Shown: positions 33,450-42,865, numbered from the stretch's first letter. The stretch: DNA of 46,251 nucleotides from Anaerolineae bacterium (GCA_030605795.1 JAUWHR010000018.1:1-46251), one strand, 5' to 3'. Notes: a model not told the origin generated them from the letters alone. Program-made: numbers and translations.

Positions 33450-35612
33450 TCATCCAGGTCGAAGTCGACGAGCTTCAAGGATATTGGGTAAAGCTTCTAG
33501 GCGATTTAGGACACGACTCAATTGCCCAATATCAGTGATAAGCATTACCAAATCAAAAATCGCCAGGCTGTTCTTGGTTGAAAGGTGAACCGAAGACATA
33601 CTGATCCCTTCATTAGAAACCAGCGTCGACACATCGCGCATTAGTCCCTCCCGATCATAGGCCTGAATGCGGACGGACACAGGATAGGTCTGCTTGGCGC
33701 GCCCCCAGGACACCTGAACTAATCGCTCTCTGTCCTTGATGCGTAATACGTTGGGACAACCCTGATGATGAATAGTTGCTCCACGACCTCGAGTTATATA
33801 GCCAATTATTGGATCACCGGGCGCAGGGTTACAGCAACGGCCTAAACGGACGAGCAACCCCGACAATCCGAGGATACTAACCTCATCCGCCGCCAATTCA
33901 GTGGGCGGTAAATCCTCAACCTCAGTGGCCAAGTCGAACCCTTGCTCATCCTCCTCTACAACCTGAGTAATAATCTTACCCAGATGAACATCCCCACAGC
34001 CAATAGCAGCTAATAAATCATTTACCTGGGAATAACCCAGGTCACGAGCGATTTTTTCATATGAGACTCCTTCAACACCCAGACGCCGTAATTCCCGTTC
34101 CAGCAACAGGCGGCCATGGGAAACATTCAACTCTCGGTTCCGTCGCCGGAACCATTGTCGAATCTTGCTACGCGCCCGTTGGCTCTTGACCATTTCCAAG
34201 CTAGGATTTAGCCAATCCCGACTAGGACCACCGCGCTTGGAGGTAAGGATTTCAACCGAGTCGCCGGTTTGAAGGTTATTGCTTAGGGATATAAGTTTGC
34301 CGTTCACCTTGGCGCCACGGCAACGGTGTCCGATATCGGTGTGGATATGATAAGCAAAGTCGATGGGGGTTGATCCAGCAGGCAAATCAATGATGTCACC
34401 CTTGGGGGTGAACACGTATACCCGATCGTCTAAAACATCGGATTTCATCGCATCGACGAAATCCGCCGCGTCATCGACGTCTTGGCGCCATTCCATCAAC
34501 CGCCGCAGCCACGAGATACGCCGCTCGTAAGTATCGCCGGGTCGGCGACCTTCTTTGTAATGCCAATGTGCGGCGATGCCATACTCGGCATTCTCATGCA
34601 TTTCTGGGGTACGAATCTGCGTCTCAAGCGTCTTGCCATCGTTGTAGATGACTGCTGTGTGAAGGGATTTATAGAAGTTGTCCTTGGGAGTAGCAATGTA
34701 ATCATCAAATGTGCCCGGCACCGGCTTCCACTCGTTGTGAATCACACCTAAGGCCAGGTAACATTGCGATTCACTCTCGACGATGACCCGTAATCCACGC
34801 ACGTCATAGACCATATCGAACGGCACATCCTTACGTTCCATCTTGCGGTAAATGGAGTAGAGATGCTTAGGTCGGCCAGTGACTTCCGCCTGAATGCCCG
34901 CCTCAGCTAAGACAGTCCTCAGTCGGAGGCTGATTTCTTGCAACGCATTTTCGCGATCAACACGTCTCGCAGCTACGTGAGCAGCGATCTCCTTATACTT
35001 CTCTTGATATACATAACGAAAGGCGAGGTCTTCTAACTCCCACTTCATCTGCCAGATGCCCAATCGATTGGCAAGCGGAGCGAATATCTCAAGCGTTTCC
35101 TCAGCGATACGTCGACGTTTCTCAGCCGGCAGATGGGCCAAAGTGCGCATATTATGCAACCGGTCGGCGAGCTTGATCACAACCACGCGTACGTCGTCGC
35201 CCATCGCTAAAAAGGTTTTTCGGAGTGTTTCCTTGGCTAGTTCCCCCTTAGATGCACGTACACTCCTGGCCCCCTTATCGCGCTGACTGACGCGTGGCAA
35301 CTGGGTTAACTTAGTCACCCCGTCCACCAGCGAGGTCACTTCATCCCCAAAATCTCGCCTTAGGTCCTTCAAGGTGAGATCAGTATCTTCCACAGTGTCG
35401 TGCAATAGCCCAGCCACAATCGCAGGAATAGGTGCTCTAAGCTCAGCCAGGATAGAAGCCACTGCTAGACAATGCTGGATGTACGGCTCACCAGAAGCCC
35501 GCTTTTGGCCTTTATGGGCACCCTTAGCAACTTTATAAGCGCGTCTAACCAAGTCCCGGTCTGCAGGACTGGTTCCCTCCGGTAAGACTTCGAGCAATCC
35601 TTCCAGCTTCAT
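33450..35612 (-). CDS. rel: Bifunctional (p)ppGpp synthetase/hydrolase Rel
   Basis: The 720-residue protein has the full long-RSH order: HD hydrolase with LLHDTVEDTD (His71-Asp72), synthetase domain with YDVRGLRVIV and the G-loop region YKSLHTAVI, TGS (VYVFTPKGDIIDLPAGSTPIDFAYHIHT), helical linker, the CC/zinc-finger LGRCCNPAPGDPIIGYITRGRG and C-terminal ACT domain (VSTLVSNEGISMSSVH). An intact HD site indicates both synthesis and breakdown of the alarmone. The frame is open 43 codons upstream but the ATG at 35612 fits the family start and the promoter at 35631-35659. Confidence 0.95.
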   Translation of the reverse strand: MKLEGLLEVLPEGTSPADRDLVRRAYKVAKGAHKGQKRASGEPYIQHCLAVASILAELRAPIPAIVAGLLHDTVEDTDLTLKDLRRDFGDEVTSLVDGVTKLTQLPRVSQRDKGARSVRASKGELAKETLRKTFLAMGDDVRVVVIKLADRLHNMRTLAHLPAEKRRRIAEETLEIFAPLANRLGIWQMKWELEDLAFRYVYQEKYKEIAAHVAARRVDRENALQEISLRLRTVLAEAGIQAEVTGRPKHLYSIYRKMERKDVPFDMVYDVRGLRVIVESESQCYLALGVIHNEWKPVPGTFDDYIATPKDNFYKSLHTAVIYNDGKTLETQIRTPEMHENAEYGIAAHWHYKEGRRPGDTYERRISWLRRLMEWRQDVDDAADFVDAMKSDVLDDRVYVFTPKGDIIDLPAGSTPIDFAYHIHTDIGHRCRGAKVNGKLISLSNNLQTGDSVEILTSKRGGPSRDWLNPSLEMVKSQRARSKIRQWFRRRNRELNVSHGRLLLERELRRLGVEGVSYEKIARDLGYSQVNDLLAAIGCGDVHLGKIITQVVEEDEQGFDLATEVEDLPPTELAADEVSILGLSGLLVRLGRCCNPAPGDPIIGYITRGRGATIHHQGCPNVLRIKDRERLVQVSWGRAKQTYPVSVRIQAYDREGLMRDVSTLVSNEGISMSSVHLSTKNSLAIFDLVMLITDIGQLSRVLNRLEALPNILEARRLRPG

Positions 35613-35630
35613 GATCGCCAACCTGCGTCC

Positions 35631-35659
35631 AGTATATCTCCAGCCCGCCCGTCCATCAA
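35631..35659 (-). promoter_or_regulatory. Promoter of rel
   Basis: On the minus strand TTGATG (35659-35654), a 17-bp spacer and TATACT (35636-35631). Transcription would begin about 12 nt before the ATG at 35612. Confidence 0.55.
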
Positions 35660-35678
35660 GAGGGCTCAAGCCCTCTTG
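35657..35678. repeat. Perfect hairpin overlapping the rel -35 region
   Basis: CAAGAGGGCT pairs with AGCCCTCTTG around CA. It overlaps the -35 hexamer and could be an operator palindrome or a terminator stem of upstream transcripts. Confidence 0.5.
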
Positions 35679-35733
35679 TGAGGTTCGACCGGGTCCACAT
35701 GATGAAGAAGCCTGCAACCAGCAACTCACAAGT

Positions 35734-35854
35734 GAGTGCACTGAAAAAACTACTCTAGAGTAGCGGTGAGGGGTATATGTGGGGGTGTGGGCGCAGCCCG
35801 CACCCCCACATATACAGGTTCCCTTCTCACGGTTGACCTTTTTTCAGTGGGATC
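35734..35854 (+). mobile_element. MITE-like element, copy C (121 bp)
   Basis: Ends match the other copies (GAGTGCACTGAAAAAAC at left, TTTTTTCAGTGGGATC at right). ACAAGT flanks it at 35728-35733 and 35855-35860, extendable to a 10-bp shared TCACAAGTGA. The central hairpin at about 35772-35816 has one G-T wobble. It lies between rel and the foldase gene. Confidence 0.88.
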
Positions 35855-35995
35855 ACAAGTGAAAACACAAACCAACCTGAGACGAATGTTAGCACTCAGC
35901 CTGGCAGTAAATAAGGATTGTACTCGTTATGGGGAGTTATTTCGTTGGCCTGCCTCTTATAAGCCAAAAACTGATGCTTATACTAGGTCCTCGAT

Positions 35996-37072
35996 CTAAT
36001 TGTCTACCAAGACGATATCAGAGGATTCGCGCTTGTCGCTCAACCACGAAGAAAATTCGCTCTGTACTGCTTGAAAATAGGCATATTCGTCAAGCGGACG
36101 TTCCCCATGATCTATCACTTCGAACAAGTGCCAACCCTGTTGAGTCTCAATCGGGCCTACGATATTACCAATAGATACTTCAAACACAAGTGCTGCGGCT
36201 TGATCGTATCGCTCAATCAAAATCATCAATGGCAACCATCCCAAATCACCACCTGTGTCCTTAGTTAATAAATCCTCAGATGACTCTGCCGCCAGGTCCT
36301 CCCAGGCTTCACCAGCATCTAAGCGTGCTAAAAACTCCTCTGCTACCTCGCGCTCTTCTACCCGAATATGCCGCAACCAAACTTGCTCCTGCTCGCGCGC
36401 AACTACATCCTCAAAGGTCTCCATGAGACGTTCCCGATACAGCTGAGCCTCTAGATACGCGCGGTAATCTGCCTCGGTGGCCTCGTACTGGTCAGCTAAA
36501 ACCTCAAGGAAGTTATAGAAATTCTCATCAAATGCTTCCTTGGTGTAAGACGTGGCTGTTGGCCCAGGCGTTGACATCGGTTCAACTGTAAGGCTAGGGC
36601 CAGCCGTCGATGTGGCAGTAGCCTCGGCCAGTTCAGTTGGGTCAGGCGTACTTGTTGGTGCTGAAGTTGGAGTACCATCGGGGAAATAACCGAAGGCTCG
36701 TTGAATTGCTCGATCGATATCTGCTTCATTAACCGTGATTTCCAACCGATGAGCCTCCTGCTGAATAAGCAAATCATCGATCAATTCGTTCAGGACACGA
36801 TAGCTAACAGAAAACGGATCGCTCTCCGGCGATAATGCTAAACGTACTCGACTCTGGAACTCCCGGTTGGAGATTTCTTGGCCATCGACGATAGCTATAG
36901 GCTGCCGCGGTTTGATAATCTGAGTGTCCACCCATCCATAGCCAAGGATGCCAAAAATAAGCAGGGCAGTGGTGACGGCGCTAGCAATGATCCAGTTTCT
37001 CTGAATTTGCTCTCTCTTAGCGCGGGCCAAGTGCTTTTTTGTTATCAAGGACTTGGCCCGTCGCCTCTTCAT
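35996..37072 (-). CDS. Peptidyl-prolyl cis-trans isomerase, membrane-anchored parvulin foldase
   Basis: The 358-residue protein has a basic start, a membrane anchor (about 27-48), a SurA/PrsA-type N-terminal helical domain (IAIVDGQEISNREF), and a C-terminal parvulin domain at about 230-330 (VWLRHIRVEEREVAEEFLARL, GGDLGWLP, QQGWHLFEVID). The N-terminal helical domain is interrupted by a Thr/Pro/Ser-rich linker of about 45 residues (about 132-176). It should help exported proteins fold. Start ATG follows GAGGAG, 79 nt after rpsR. Confidence 0.88.
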   Translation of the reverse strand: MKRRRAKSLITKKHLARAKREQIQRNWIIASAVTTALLIFGILGYGWVDTQIIKPRQPIAIVDGQEISNREFQSRVRLALSPESDPFSVSYRVLNELIDDLLIQQEAHRLEITVNEADIDRAIQRAFGYFPDGTPTSAPTSTPDPTELAEATATSTAGPSLTVEPMSTPGPTATSYTKEAFDENFYNFLEVLADQYEATEADYRAYLEAQLYRERLMETFEDVVAREQEQVWLRHIRVEEREVAEEFLARLDAGEAWEDLAAESSEDLLTKDTGGDLGWLPLMILIERYDQAAALVFEVSIGNIVGPIETQQGWHLFEVIDHGERPLDEYAYFQAVQSEFSSWLSDKRESSDIVLVDN

Positions 37073-37151
37073 TCTTATTATTCTCCTCGGTTGAAGTTAT
37101 CGGGGGGAAGGAACGGAAGCATTCTCGTCCCTTTCTGCAATACGCCCGATA

Positions 37152-37442
37152 TCATCTCATCCTATCGGCGGCGAAGGGAAGAAACGCCATATGCCGAGCA
37201 CGTTTTATAGCTCGTGCCAGCATTCGTTGGTGTTTGGCGCAGTTCCCTGTCTCGCGACGTGATCGGATCTTTCCCTGCTCGTTTACATAACGTTTCAGAA
37301 GTTCATGTTGCTTGTAGTCGATCGCGATTGCTTTTTCAGCACAGAATTTACAGACACGCGGACGGCGTGTATAGCGACGCCTACCAGTCGATCCTCTACG
37401 GCCACTGTCACCACTCGATTCAGTGCGTCTTTCTTCAGTCAA
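37152..37442 (-). CDS. rpsR: 30S ribosomal protein S18
   Basis: The 96-residue protein has the S18 core: [41 protein letters not shown] and [16 protein letters not shown], with a longer basic N-terminus than usual. The frame runs 34 codons further upstream into ssb, but a TTG start at 37442 with GGTGGAGGAG at the right distance gives a normal size. It belongs to the rpsF-ssb-rpsR operon. Confidence 0.93.
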   Translation of the reverse strand: MTEERRTESSGDSGRRGSTGRRRYTRRPRVCKFCAEKAIAIDYKQHELLKRYVNEQGKIRSRRETGNCAKHQRMLARAIKRARHMAFLPFAADRMR

Positions 37443-37500
37443 TGGGCTTTCTCCTCCACCGACCTGATAAGTCGGTGAAACCTGCTGAATAATGGCAGGA

Positions 37501-37896
37501 CTACGTGGAGTCCTCCTCCACTTCTTCTCCTGGTCCAGCTTCATACGAACTGCTTATATCATGTCGTTCTCCAAGCATAATCATCTCCCTCGCCACCAAT
37601 TCGGTGGTGGAATGCTTGTTGCCCTCAGCGTCCTCCCAACGTCGTGTTTGCAGCCGTCCTTCGATATATACCTGCTGTCTTTTGTGTAGATATTGGTTAC
37701 AGATCTCAGCCAAGCTTCCCCAAGCGACGACGTTAAACCATTCAGTCTCTTCATGGCGCTCGCCATCGGCGGAGCGCCACGTGCGAGATGATGCAACACT
37801 AAAGGTGGTAACCGGTCGACCTGAAGGTGTATAGCGCATTTCGGGGTCGCGCCCCAGGTGGCCGATGATCATCACCTTGTTCAAGCCGCGGCTCAT
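37501..37896 (-). CDS. ssb: Single-stranded DNA-binding protein
   Basis: The 131-residue protein has the OB-fold start [26 protein letters not shown], the [15 protein letters not shown] segment and [12 protein letters not shown]. The C-terminus ends in acidic residues (GEEVEEDST) but lacks the DDDIPF tip typical of many bacterial SSBs, so partner docking may differ. It sits in the conserved rpsF-ssb-rpsR order. Confidence 0.93.
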   Translation of the reverse strand: MSRGLNKVMIIGHLGRDPEMRYTPSGRPVTTFSVASSRTWRSADGERHEETEWFNVVAWGSLAEICNQYLHKRQQVYIEGRLQTRRWEDAEGNKHSTTELVAREMIMLGERHDISSSYEAGPGEEVEEDST

Positions 37897-37940
37897 ACCA
37901 GACTCCTTTCGTCGAGAACCATCTTCGTCTACTGAGACTG

Positions 37941-38231
37941 TCAGGAGGGCTCCTTTAAGGTGATCATGAAACGAAGTATTTGCTCGCTCAAACGTAGATC
38001 GCGCTCGATAAGCGCGCCTGCTTGAGGCGGCATTTCAATTGGAATAAAGTAGTAGTAGCCGTCTGTCTTCTTATTTATCGGATAAGCCATACGACGTTTG
38101 CCCCATCGATCGATCTTGCCAAGTTTGCCACCAGCAGACTCAATCCAGCCCATGACCTTTTCTTCAAGGTCTGTGAGAGCTTGCTCTTCCAGCTCTGGAT
38201 CGACGATATAAGCTAATTCATAGTTGCGCAT
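37941..38231 (-). CDS. rpsF: 30S ribosomal protein S6
   Basis: The 96-residue protein has the S6 signature MRNYELAYIVDPELEE and KLGKIDRWGKRRMAYPINKKTDGYYY. ATG at 38231 is chosen over an upstream in-frame start because AGGTGA lies six bases before it and it gives the normal length. It is the first gene of rpsF-ssb-rpsR. Confidence 0.95.
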   Translation of the reverse strand: MRNYELAYIVDPELEEQALTDLEEKVMGWIESAGGKLGKIDRWGKRRMAYPINKKTDGYYYFIPIEMPPQAGALIERDLRLSEQILRFMITLKEPS

Positions 38232-38298
38232 AGAGGTCACCTTTCCTCGGGATTGCCCCTCGACTCTGCGCCGGGCGGCACAGGCTAGTAGCGGAAAG

Positions 38299-38318
38299 CG
38301 CGCCTTGCGCAAGGCGCG
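38299..38318. repeat. Perfect 20-bp palindrome in the rpsF leader
   Basis: CGCGCCTTGCGCAAGGCGCG is its own reverse complement. It falls between the rpsF promoter and its start, so it would form a stable hairpin in the leader RNA and could take part in S6/S18 autoregulation or act as a protein site. Confidence 0.6.
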
Positions 38319-38330
38319 ACAATGGACGTT

Positions 38331-38359
38331 AGTTTATCATGAAGCGTCATGTTTAGCAA
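38331..38359 (-). promoter_or_regulatory. Promoter of rpsF-ssb-rpsR operon
   Basis: On the minus strand TTGCTA (38359-38354), a 17-bp spacer and TAAACT (38336-38331), preceded by TGA (extended -10). Confidence 0.55.
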
Positions 38360-38389
38360 CCTTAACTGGTCTCACGTAGCCTTTCACGG

Positions 38390-38395
38390 TATAAT
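38390..38395 (+). promoter_or_regulatory. -10 element of the phosphohexomutase operon
   Basis: A perfect TATAAT preceded by CGG; the -35 is not clear. It lies about 167 bp upstream of the ATG at 38562. Confidence 0.45.
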
Positions 38396-38561
38396 TTTTA
38401 CCATCTGGGGCCGTAATGCACCCGCAAAAGGGTCACCAGCTTAAACAATCCGAAAACGCGACAAGCAGACTGGCCCGCCCCAGATAGAAAAGGCCAGGTC
38501 AATCCACGCCTGGCTCACTTGTTGTCATCTTTCAAACTAGACCTGCACGCTAGGAGGCAGG

Positions 38562-39989
38562 ATGGCATCTCAGCCTATCATTTTTGGCACCGACGGTTGG
38601 CGTGGTCGTATCGCCGACAATTACACCTACTCAGCAGTCCGGCGTTGTGCACATGGTTTTGCCCGCTACCTGCTAGAGGTCGAGGGAAACCAAAAGCTCG
38701 TTGTCATTGGCCACGATAAACGGTTCGGTTCGGAGGCATTTGCCGTCGTGGCAGCCGAGGTTATGGCCGGTCATGGGTTGCACGTTCTCCTTACCGATGG
38801 ACCAACACCGACGCCAACGATCTCATACTCTGTAGTCAACCAGGGCGCAGCGGGAGCGATCAATATAACCGCCTCTCATAATCCCGCCAGCGACAATGGG
38901 TTCAAGGTACGCAACCGTCATGGTGGTGCTATTGATCCAAACGGACTGCGGCAAATTGAAGCTAATATACCCGACGATGACCTCGACATACCTCGCTTGC
39001 CCATTGAGCAAGCCATATCCAGCGGTAAAGTGAGGCGCTTTAACCCCGCACCAGCTTACATTGAGCAAATCGAGCGATTAATTGATCTGGATCCCCTGCG
39101 TAAGGCGGGACTGACTGTGCTAATCGACGCCATGTGGGGTAATGGGAGCGGATGGTTTACAAAGCTGCTTGAGGGCGGATCGACCAGGGTGATCGAAATC
39201 CACAACCAGCGCAATCCGATCTTCCCTGAAATGTTACGACCTGAGCCAATCCCTCCTAATATAGACGTTGGTCTGGCTGCCACGATTGAGCATGGTGCTG
39301 ATGTACTCTTGGTCACCGACGGCGACGCTGATCGATTGGGAGTTGGGGATGAGAACGGCAAATTCGTTGACCAACTGCGAGTATTTGGCCTTTTAGCATA
39401 TTATCTACTTGAAGCGCGGGGGGAACGCGGTCCCATTGTTAAAACCCTTTCAACAACCACCATGCTCAACAAACTCGGCCATCAATATCAGGTCCCAGTC
39501 TACGAGACTGGCGTCGGGTTCAAGTATGTCGCTCCGAAGATGCTAGAAGTGGACGCGTTGATCGGCGGTGAGGAGTCTGGCGGTTATGCTTTCCGCCGGC
39601 ACATCCCCGAACGCGACGGTATACTAGCCGGACTATACTTCTTGGATATGATGGTTCGCCTCAATCGTAAACCCTCAGAATTAGTGGAACTGCTTTTCGA
39701 GCAAGTGGGACCACACTTCTACAATCGGATCGATTCACCTTTGCCCTCGCGAGAGCGATCTGAAGTCGAAGAGCAGGTCCGCACAGCTCAACCGGTGACA
39801 ATCGGCGGCTTGCATGTCACCGACTTAAATACGCTAGATGGGTTTAAGTTCTCGCTCGAAGACGGCAGCTGGCTACTGATCCGCTTTTCAGGCACTGAAC
39901 CGATCGTGCGGGTCTATTGCGAGACTACCCAAGCAGACCGGGTGCAACCCATCCTGCAAGACGGGTTGAAAATCGTGGGCATCCAATGA
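38562..39989 (+). CDS. Alpha-D-phosphohexomutase (phosphoglucomutase/phosphomannomutase family)
   Basis: The 475-residue enzyme has all four family loops: catalytic Ser105 in TASHNP, metal-binding DGDADR (253-258), sugar-binding GEESGG (336-341) and phosphate-binding RFSGTEP near the C-terminus. It moves phosphate between C1 and C6 of a hexose. Which sugar (glucose, mannose, glucosamine) is not decided by sequence; length and GTDGWRG start are seen in many such mutases. The ATG follows TAGGAGG. Its stop overlaps the tatD ATG (ATGA). Confidence 0.92.
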   Translation: MASQPIIFGTDGWRGRIADNYTYSAVRRCAHGFARYLLEVEGNQKLVVIGHDKRFGSEAFAVVAAEVMAGHGLHVLLTDGPTPTPTISYSVVNQGAAGAINITASHNPASDNGFKVRNRHGGAIDPNGLRQIEANIPDDDLDIPRLPIEQAISSGKVRRFNPAPAYIEQIERLIDLDPLRKAGLTVLIDAMWGNGSGWFTKLLEGGSTRVIEIHNQRNPIFPEMLRPEPIPPNIDVGLAATIEHGADVLLVTDGDADRLGVGDENGKFVDQLRVFGLLAYYLLEARGERGPIVKTLSTTTMLNKLGHQYQVPVYETGVGFKYVAPKMLEVDALIGGEESGGYAFRRHIPERDGILAGLYFLDMMVRLNRKPSELVELLFEQVGPHFYNRIDSPLPSRERSEVEEQVRTAQPVTIGGLHVTDLNTLDGFKFSLEDGSWLLIRFSGTEPIVRVYCETTQADRVQPILQDGLKIVGIQ

Positions 39990-40816
39990 ATGCATGTTCA
40001 GCGTTTCTAGCGGACACCCACTGCCATCTGATGTTATCTGATTTCGATCATGACCTTCCGCAAGTGCTGGCGCGCGCCTGGGAGGCCGGTGTAAATCGTC
40101 TGCTTGTCCCTGGTTTGGATCTGGATACAAGCCGGAGTGCAGTCGAATTGGCGGAACAACATCCACAGGTATTCGCCGCTATCGGCGTCCATCCGCACTA
40201 CGCTGAGACTTGGAATAACGTCATTGAGACAGAATTACGGATGCTAGCCCGTTCACCTAAGGTGGTCGCCATTGGAGAGATAGGACTTGATTATTATCGC
40301 AACTTGTCTCCCCCGGAGATCCAAAGAGCCGTCTTTAAAGCTCAACTTGAATTGGCTGCCGAACTAGAACGACCAGTCGTCATCCATAACCGGCAATCGA
40401 TTGACGATGTCATGGCCCACCTCTTAACATGGTCTATGGACCTCCCTCAAGGACTCATCGGTAAGGTAGGTGTGCTGCACGCCAACTCAGCTGATCTAGA
40501 AACCGCAAACAAGGCAATTGCGGCGGGATTTTATATCGGCGTGGCAGGTCCAGTAACCTACCACAATGCCGAGACTCTACGTCAAATCACTACTCGACTA
40601 CCCATAGAACGTCAGATCCTAGAAACCGATGCTCCGTTTTTAACACCCCATCCAAACCGCGGCCAACGAAACGAGCCTGCTTATGTGAGGTTAGTAGCAG
40701 AGCAGTTTGCGACACTGCATAACATCAGCCTAGCCGATGCAGCTGCGAAGACTTCACAGAATGCCACAAACCTTTTTAATTGGAATCATGAAAACGAAAA
40801 CAACTACATTCTTTGA
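39986..40816 (+). CDS. tatD: TatD family metal-dependent hydrolase
   Basis: The 276-residue TIM-barrel protein has DTHCH for metal binding near the N-terminus, [21 protein letters not shown], a [10 protein letters not shown] segment where the usual FHCFSG reads LHANS, and ETDAPFLTP. TatD proteins act as DNases or D-aminoacyl-tRNA deacylase-like hydrolases. The altered LHANS (usually HCFSG or HSFSG) removes the usual Cys/Ser; the His is kept. ATG at 39986 overlaps the stop of the mutase. Confidence 0.88.
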   Translation: MNACSAFLADTHCHLMLSDFDHDLPQVLARAWEAGVNRLLVPGLDLDTSRSAVELAEQHPQVFAAIGVHPHYAETWNNVIETELRMLARSPKVVAIGEIGLDYYRNLSPPEIQRAVFKAQLELAAELERPVVIHNRQSIDDVMAHLLTWSMDLPQGLIGKVGVLHANSADLETANKAIAAGFYIGVAGPVTYHNAETLRQITTRLPIERQILETDAPFLTPHPNRGQRNEPAYVRLVAEQFATLHNISLADAAAKTSQNATNLFNWNHENENNYIL

Positions 40817-41759
40817 CCTTGTACGACCGGATCTGCTCGAGGTTGAGGCTCGAATGCGAATCAGCCCAAGCCAGCATCACCCCAGCCTGGACAAGGTTAT
40901 CGATTATCTGCTCTCCTCGGGAGGGAAACGCATCCGCCCAATTCTGGTCCTGCTAACGAGTGGTATGTTAGGCGCAGATCGCGATGAAAGCATCAACTTG
41001 GCCGCCTCGATTGAGATGCTCCACACCGCCACTCTTGTCCACGATGATCTGATCGACGGATCTAAACTACGCCGAGGTATCCCAACCCTGAATGCAAAAT
41101 GGGGCCCCGGTGCGACGGTCCTCACCGGGGATTATATTTTTGCCCGGGCCGCTCACCTGGCATCCACCATTGGCTCGAAAGAGCTTATGGAAATCTACGC
41201 CCGCACGCTGATGACTATTGTCAACGGCGAGATTTCGCAACTTTTCAATACACTGATCGTAGACCCTCAACAGGAATATTATGGCCGTATTTATGCTAAG
41301 ACCGCCTCACTTTTTGAGGTATCTACGGAGGGTGCCGCCATACTCAGTGGGAGCAAAGGTGAGGTAATCAAGGCTATGAAATCCTTTGGATACCACATTG
41401 GGATTGCCTTCCAAATTGTGGATGACGTCCTTGATTTCATCAGCGAACAAGAGCAGGTCGGAAAACCGGTTGCGAATGATCTGAGGCGGGGATTGATCAC
41501 CTTACCCGTCTTATACTACTCAGAGGCTAACCCCGATGGCGATAAACTGATTGAGGAGTTACAGCAGGGTGAGATGGACGACCAGGGAATTGAGCGATTG
41601 ATCAATGCAATTCGCGCCTCTGACGCCATCAAACAGACACTGGAGCAGGCTGATAGATTCGTCTCTGCCGGCGAAGAAATGTTGGACGGTATGCCTGCAA
41701 CTCCACAGAAGGAAGCCTTGCACGAACTCGCTCACTATGTAGTCAAGCGTACCATCTAA
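40788..41759 (+). CDS. Polyprenyl diphosphate synthase
   Basis: The 323-residue enzyme has both aspartate-rich motifs of trans-prenyltransferases: HDDLID (first, DDxxD) and QIVDDVLDF (second), plus GGKRIRPIL near the N-terminus and GLITLPVLY. It condenses isopentenyl diphosphate into long isoprenoids for quinones or carriers. The start ATG at 40788 lies inside tatD, an overlap of 29 nt, without a strong ribosome site, so coupling is likely. Chain length cannot be told with confidence. Confidence 0.93.
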   Translation: MKTKTTTFFDLVRPDLLEVEARMRISPSQHHPSLDKVIDYLLSSGGKRIRPILVLLTSGMLGADRDESINLAASIEMLHTATLVHDDLIDGSKLRRGIPTLNAKWGPGATVLTGDYIFARAAHLASTIGSKELMEIYARTLMTIVNGEISQLFNTLIVDPQQEYYGRIYAKTASLFEVSTEGAAILSGSKGEVIKAMKSFGYHIGIAFQIVDDVLDFISEQEQVGKPVANDLRRGLITLPVLYYSEANPDGDKLIEELQQGEMDDQGIERLINAIRASDAIKQTLEQADRFVSAGEEMLDGMPATPQKEALHELAHYVVKRTI

Positions 41760-41787
41760 AAGTAACCATATATCCATTGGCAGTAAT

Positions 41788-41908
41788 GAGTGCACTGAAA
41801 AAACTACCCTCGAGGAGTGGAGGGGGGTATATGTGGGGGTGCGGGCTGCGCCCGCACCCCCACATATACCGGTCATCTTCTCGCGGTTGACCTTTTTTCA
41901 GTGGAGTC
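41788..41908 (+). mobile_element. MITE-like element, copy D (121 bp)
   Basis: Ends GAGTGCACTGAAAAAAC and TTTTTTCAGTGGAGTC match copy B exactly, and the length is again 121 bp. The central hairpin at 41826-41870 is a perfect 21-bp stem. Flanks CAGTAAT and AAGTTTT match poorly, so the target duplication is eroded or absent. It lies between convergent genes. Confidence 0.9.
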
Positions 41909-41932
41909 AAGTTTTATAAAGGGTCAGGATAG

Positions 41933-42865
41933 TTACAGCGAGTCAGGGCCGAAGATAGCGCGCAGTACCGCGGGGGCAAATGAGGTTAAATCATCTAAGC
42001 CGGAGGCGAAATGGCGGCGTATTTCTTTGGGGCCGATTAGGATGGCAGGGACCGGATTGAGAGTGTGGCCACGATGGGCGAGGTCCTCCAGATTACCGTG
42101 GTCAGAGATGAGAACGATCAGGTCCTGCCGTGAACCCCAGGCTTTTACCAGCCCACCAAGCACCGCGTCAAAAGACTCAAGCAAGGTGACTGCCTGGGCC
42201 AGCGTTCCCCGATGCCCTGCGTAATCCGTTGGCCAGAAGTCGAACCAGGAGAGGTGGTACTTAAGCGAGAGGTGGGCCAACCTAATGCCGGCCTCTTCGG
42301 GTGTGTAGACGGGAACTGGGGGAAGACCGGGTTGGGCTACCCAGCCCACGCCAGTGAAGTCGGCGGATAGGGCGAGGTTGGCCTGCAGGTCTTCAGCGGT
42401 CATAAGGTCAAGGCCGGCGATGGTCACCGCCAGCGGAATAGCGGAGTATAGCCGCCGACCGGAGTGGATCGATTGAAAATAGCGCGGTGGATAAGCGTTT
42501 AGCAATGCGGCGGAACCGCCACGTCGTGTTACCTCAATGAAGAGATTATTTTCGAGAAGGATTTCGGAGATGGCCTGGTTAGGTTTGGGGCCATAATGGC
42601 CTCCGATCACCGCGGGGATGTTTCGCCCAGTTAAAATAGTAGCCTGACCAGTGGCTGACTGAGGCGTTCCATCGACGTCCAAGCATACATCCACTGCCAG
42701 TAGCGAGGCACGTTCTCCTTGGTGGGGTGCAGAGGAGGCCAACAACCGGCGACCGTCGAGCAAGGCTTCTAGTGTCGGTAGGTGAGCAGCGGCGAATGGG
42801 TTGTGATCGGGATCGTCACTCCCTAAGCCAACGCCATCGAGGAGAAGGACCAACACTCGTGACAT
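41933..42865 (-). CDS. Phosphoglycerate-mutase-like metalloenzyme (alkaline phosphatase superfamily)
   Basis: The 310-residue protein has VLLLDGVGLGSDDPDHNPF near the N-terminus, the SATGQATILTGRN nucleophile region, and SDHGNLED plus HRGHT metal-binding motifs in the C-terminal half. It lacks the inserted transferase domain of cofactor-independent phosphoglycerate mutase, so mutase activity is doubtful; phosphatase or phosphotransferase action is possible. ATG at 42865 shares a base with the upstream TAA. It may be cotranscribed with the truncated methyltransferase. Confidence 0.82.
   Translation of the reverse strand: MSRVLVLLLDGVGLGSDDPDHNPFAAAHLPTLEALLDGRRLLASSAPHQGERASLLAVDVCLDVDGTPQSATGQATILTGRNIPAVIGGHYGPKPNQAISEILLENNLFIEVTRRGGSAALLNAYPPRYFQSIHSGRRLYSAIPLAVTIAGLDLMTAEDLQANLALSADFTGVGWVAQPGLPPVPVYTPEEAGIRLAHLSLKYHLSWFDFWPTDYAGHRGTLAQAVTLLESFDAVLGGLVKAWGSRQDLIVLISDHGNLEDLAHRGHTLNPVPAILIGPKEIRRHFASGLDDLTSFAPAVLRAIFGPDSL

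Larger units (their letters stand above)
35613..35995. other. Intergenic region upstream of rel, with MITE copy C
   Basis: It holds the rel promoter (35631-35659), a 10-bp-stem hairpin (35657-35678), MITE copy C (35734-35854) and about 140 bp of sequence with no recognisable gene up to the foldase stop. Plus-strand frames through the MITE are rejected as repeat artefacts. Confidence 0.6.
38232..38561. other. Divergent promoter region between rpsF and phosphohexomutase
   Basis: The 330-bp gap contains a 20-bp perfect palindrome (38299-38318), the rpsF promoter (38331-38359, minus) and a TATAAT for the plus-strand gene (38390-38395). The remaining 165 bp before the ATG at 38562 hold no ORF with a ribosome site; this is an unusually long leader. 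Confidence 0.6.

Noticed and set aside
11530..41908. CRISPR array interpretation of the repeated palindromic sequence
   Set aside because: Copies are many kilobases apart, are 114-121 bp long and have terminal inverted repeats with target duplications; there are no regularly spaced repeats and no cas genes.
35766..42224. ORFs at 35766-35999 (+), 41817-42224 (+) and 41559-41876 (-) that share a GICGG.G.ARTPTYT motif
   Set aside because: The shared motif is the translation of the MITE palindrome in the different copies, not a protein family. The frames have no ribosome sites and run antisense into real genes.
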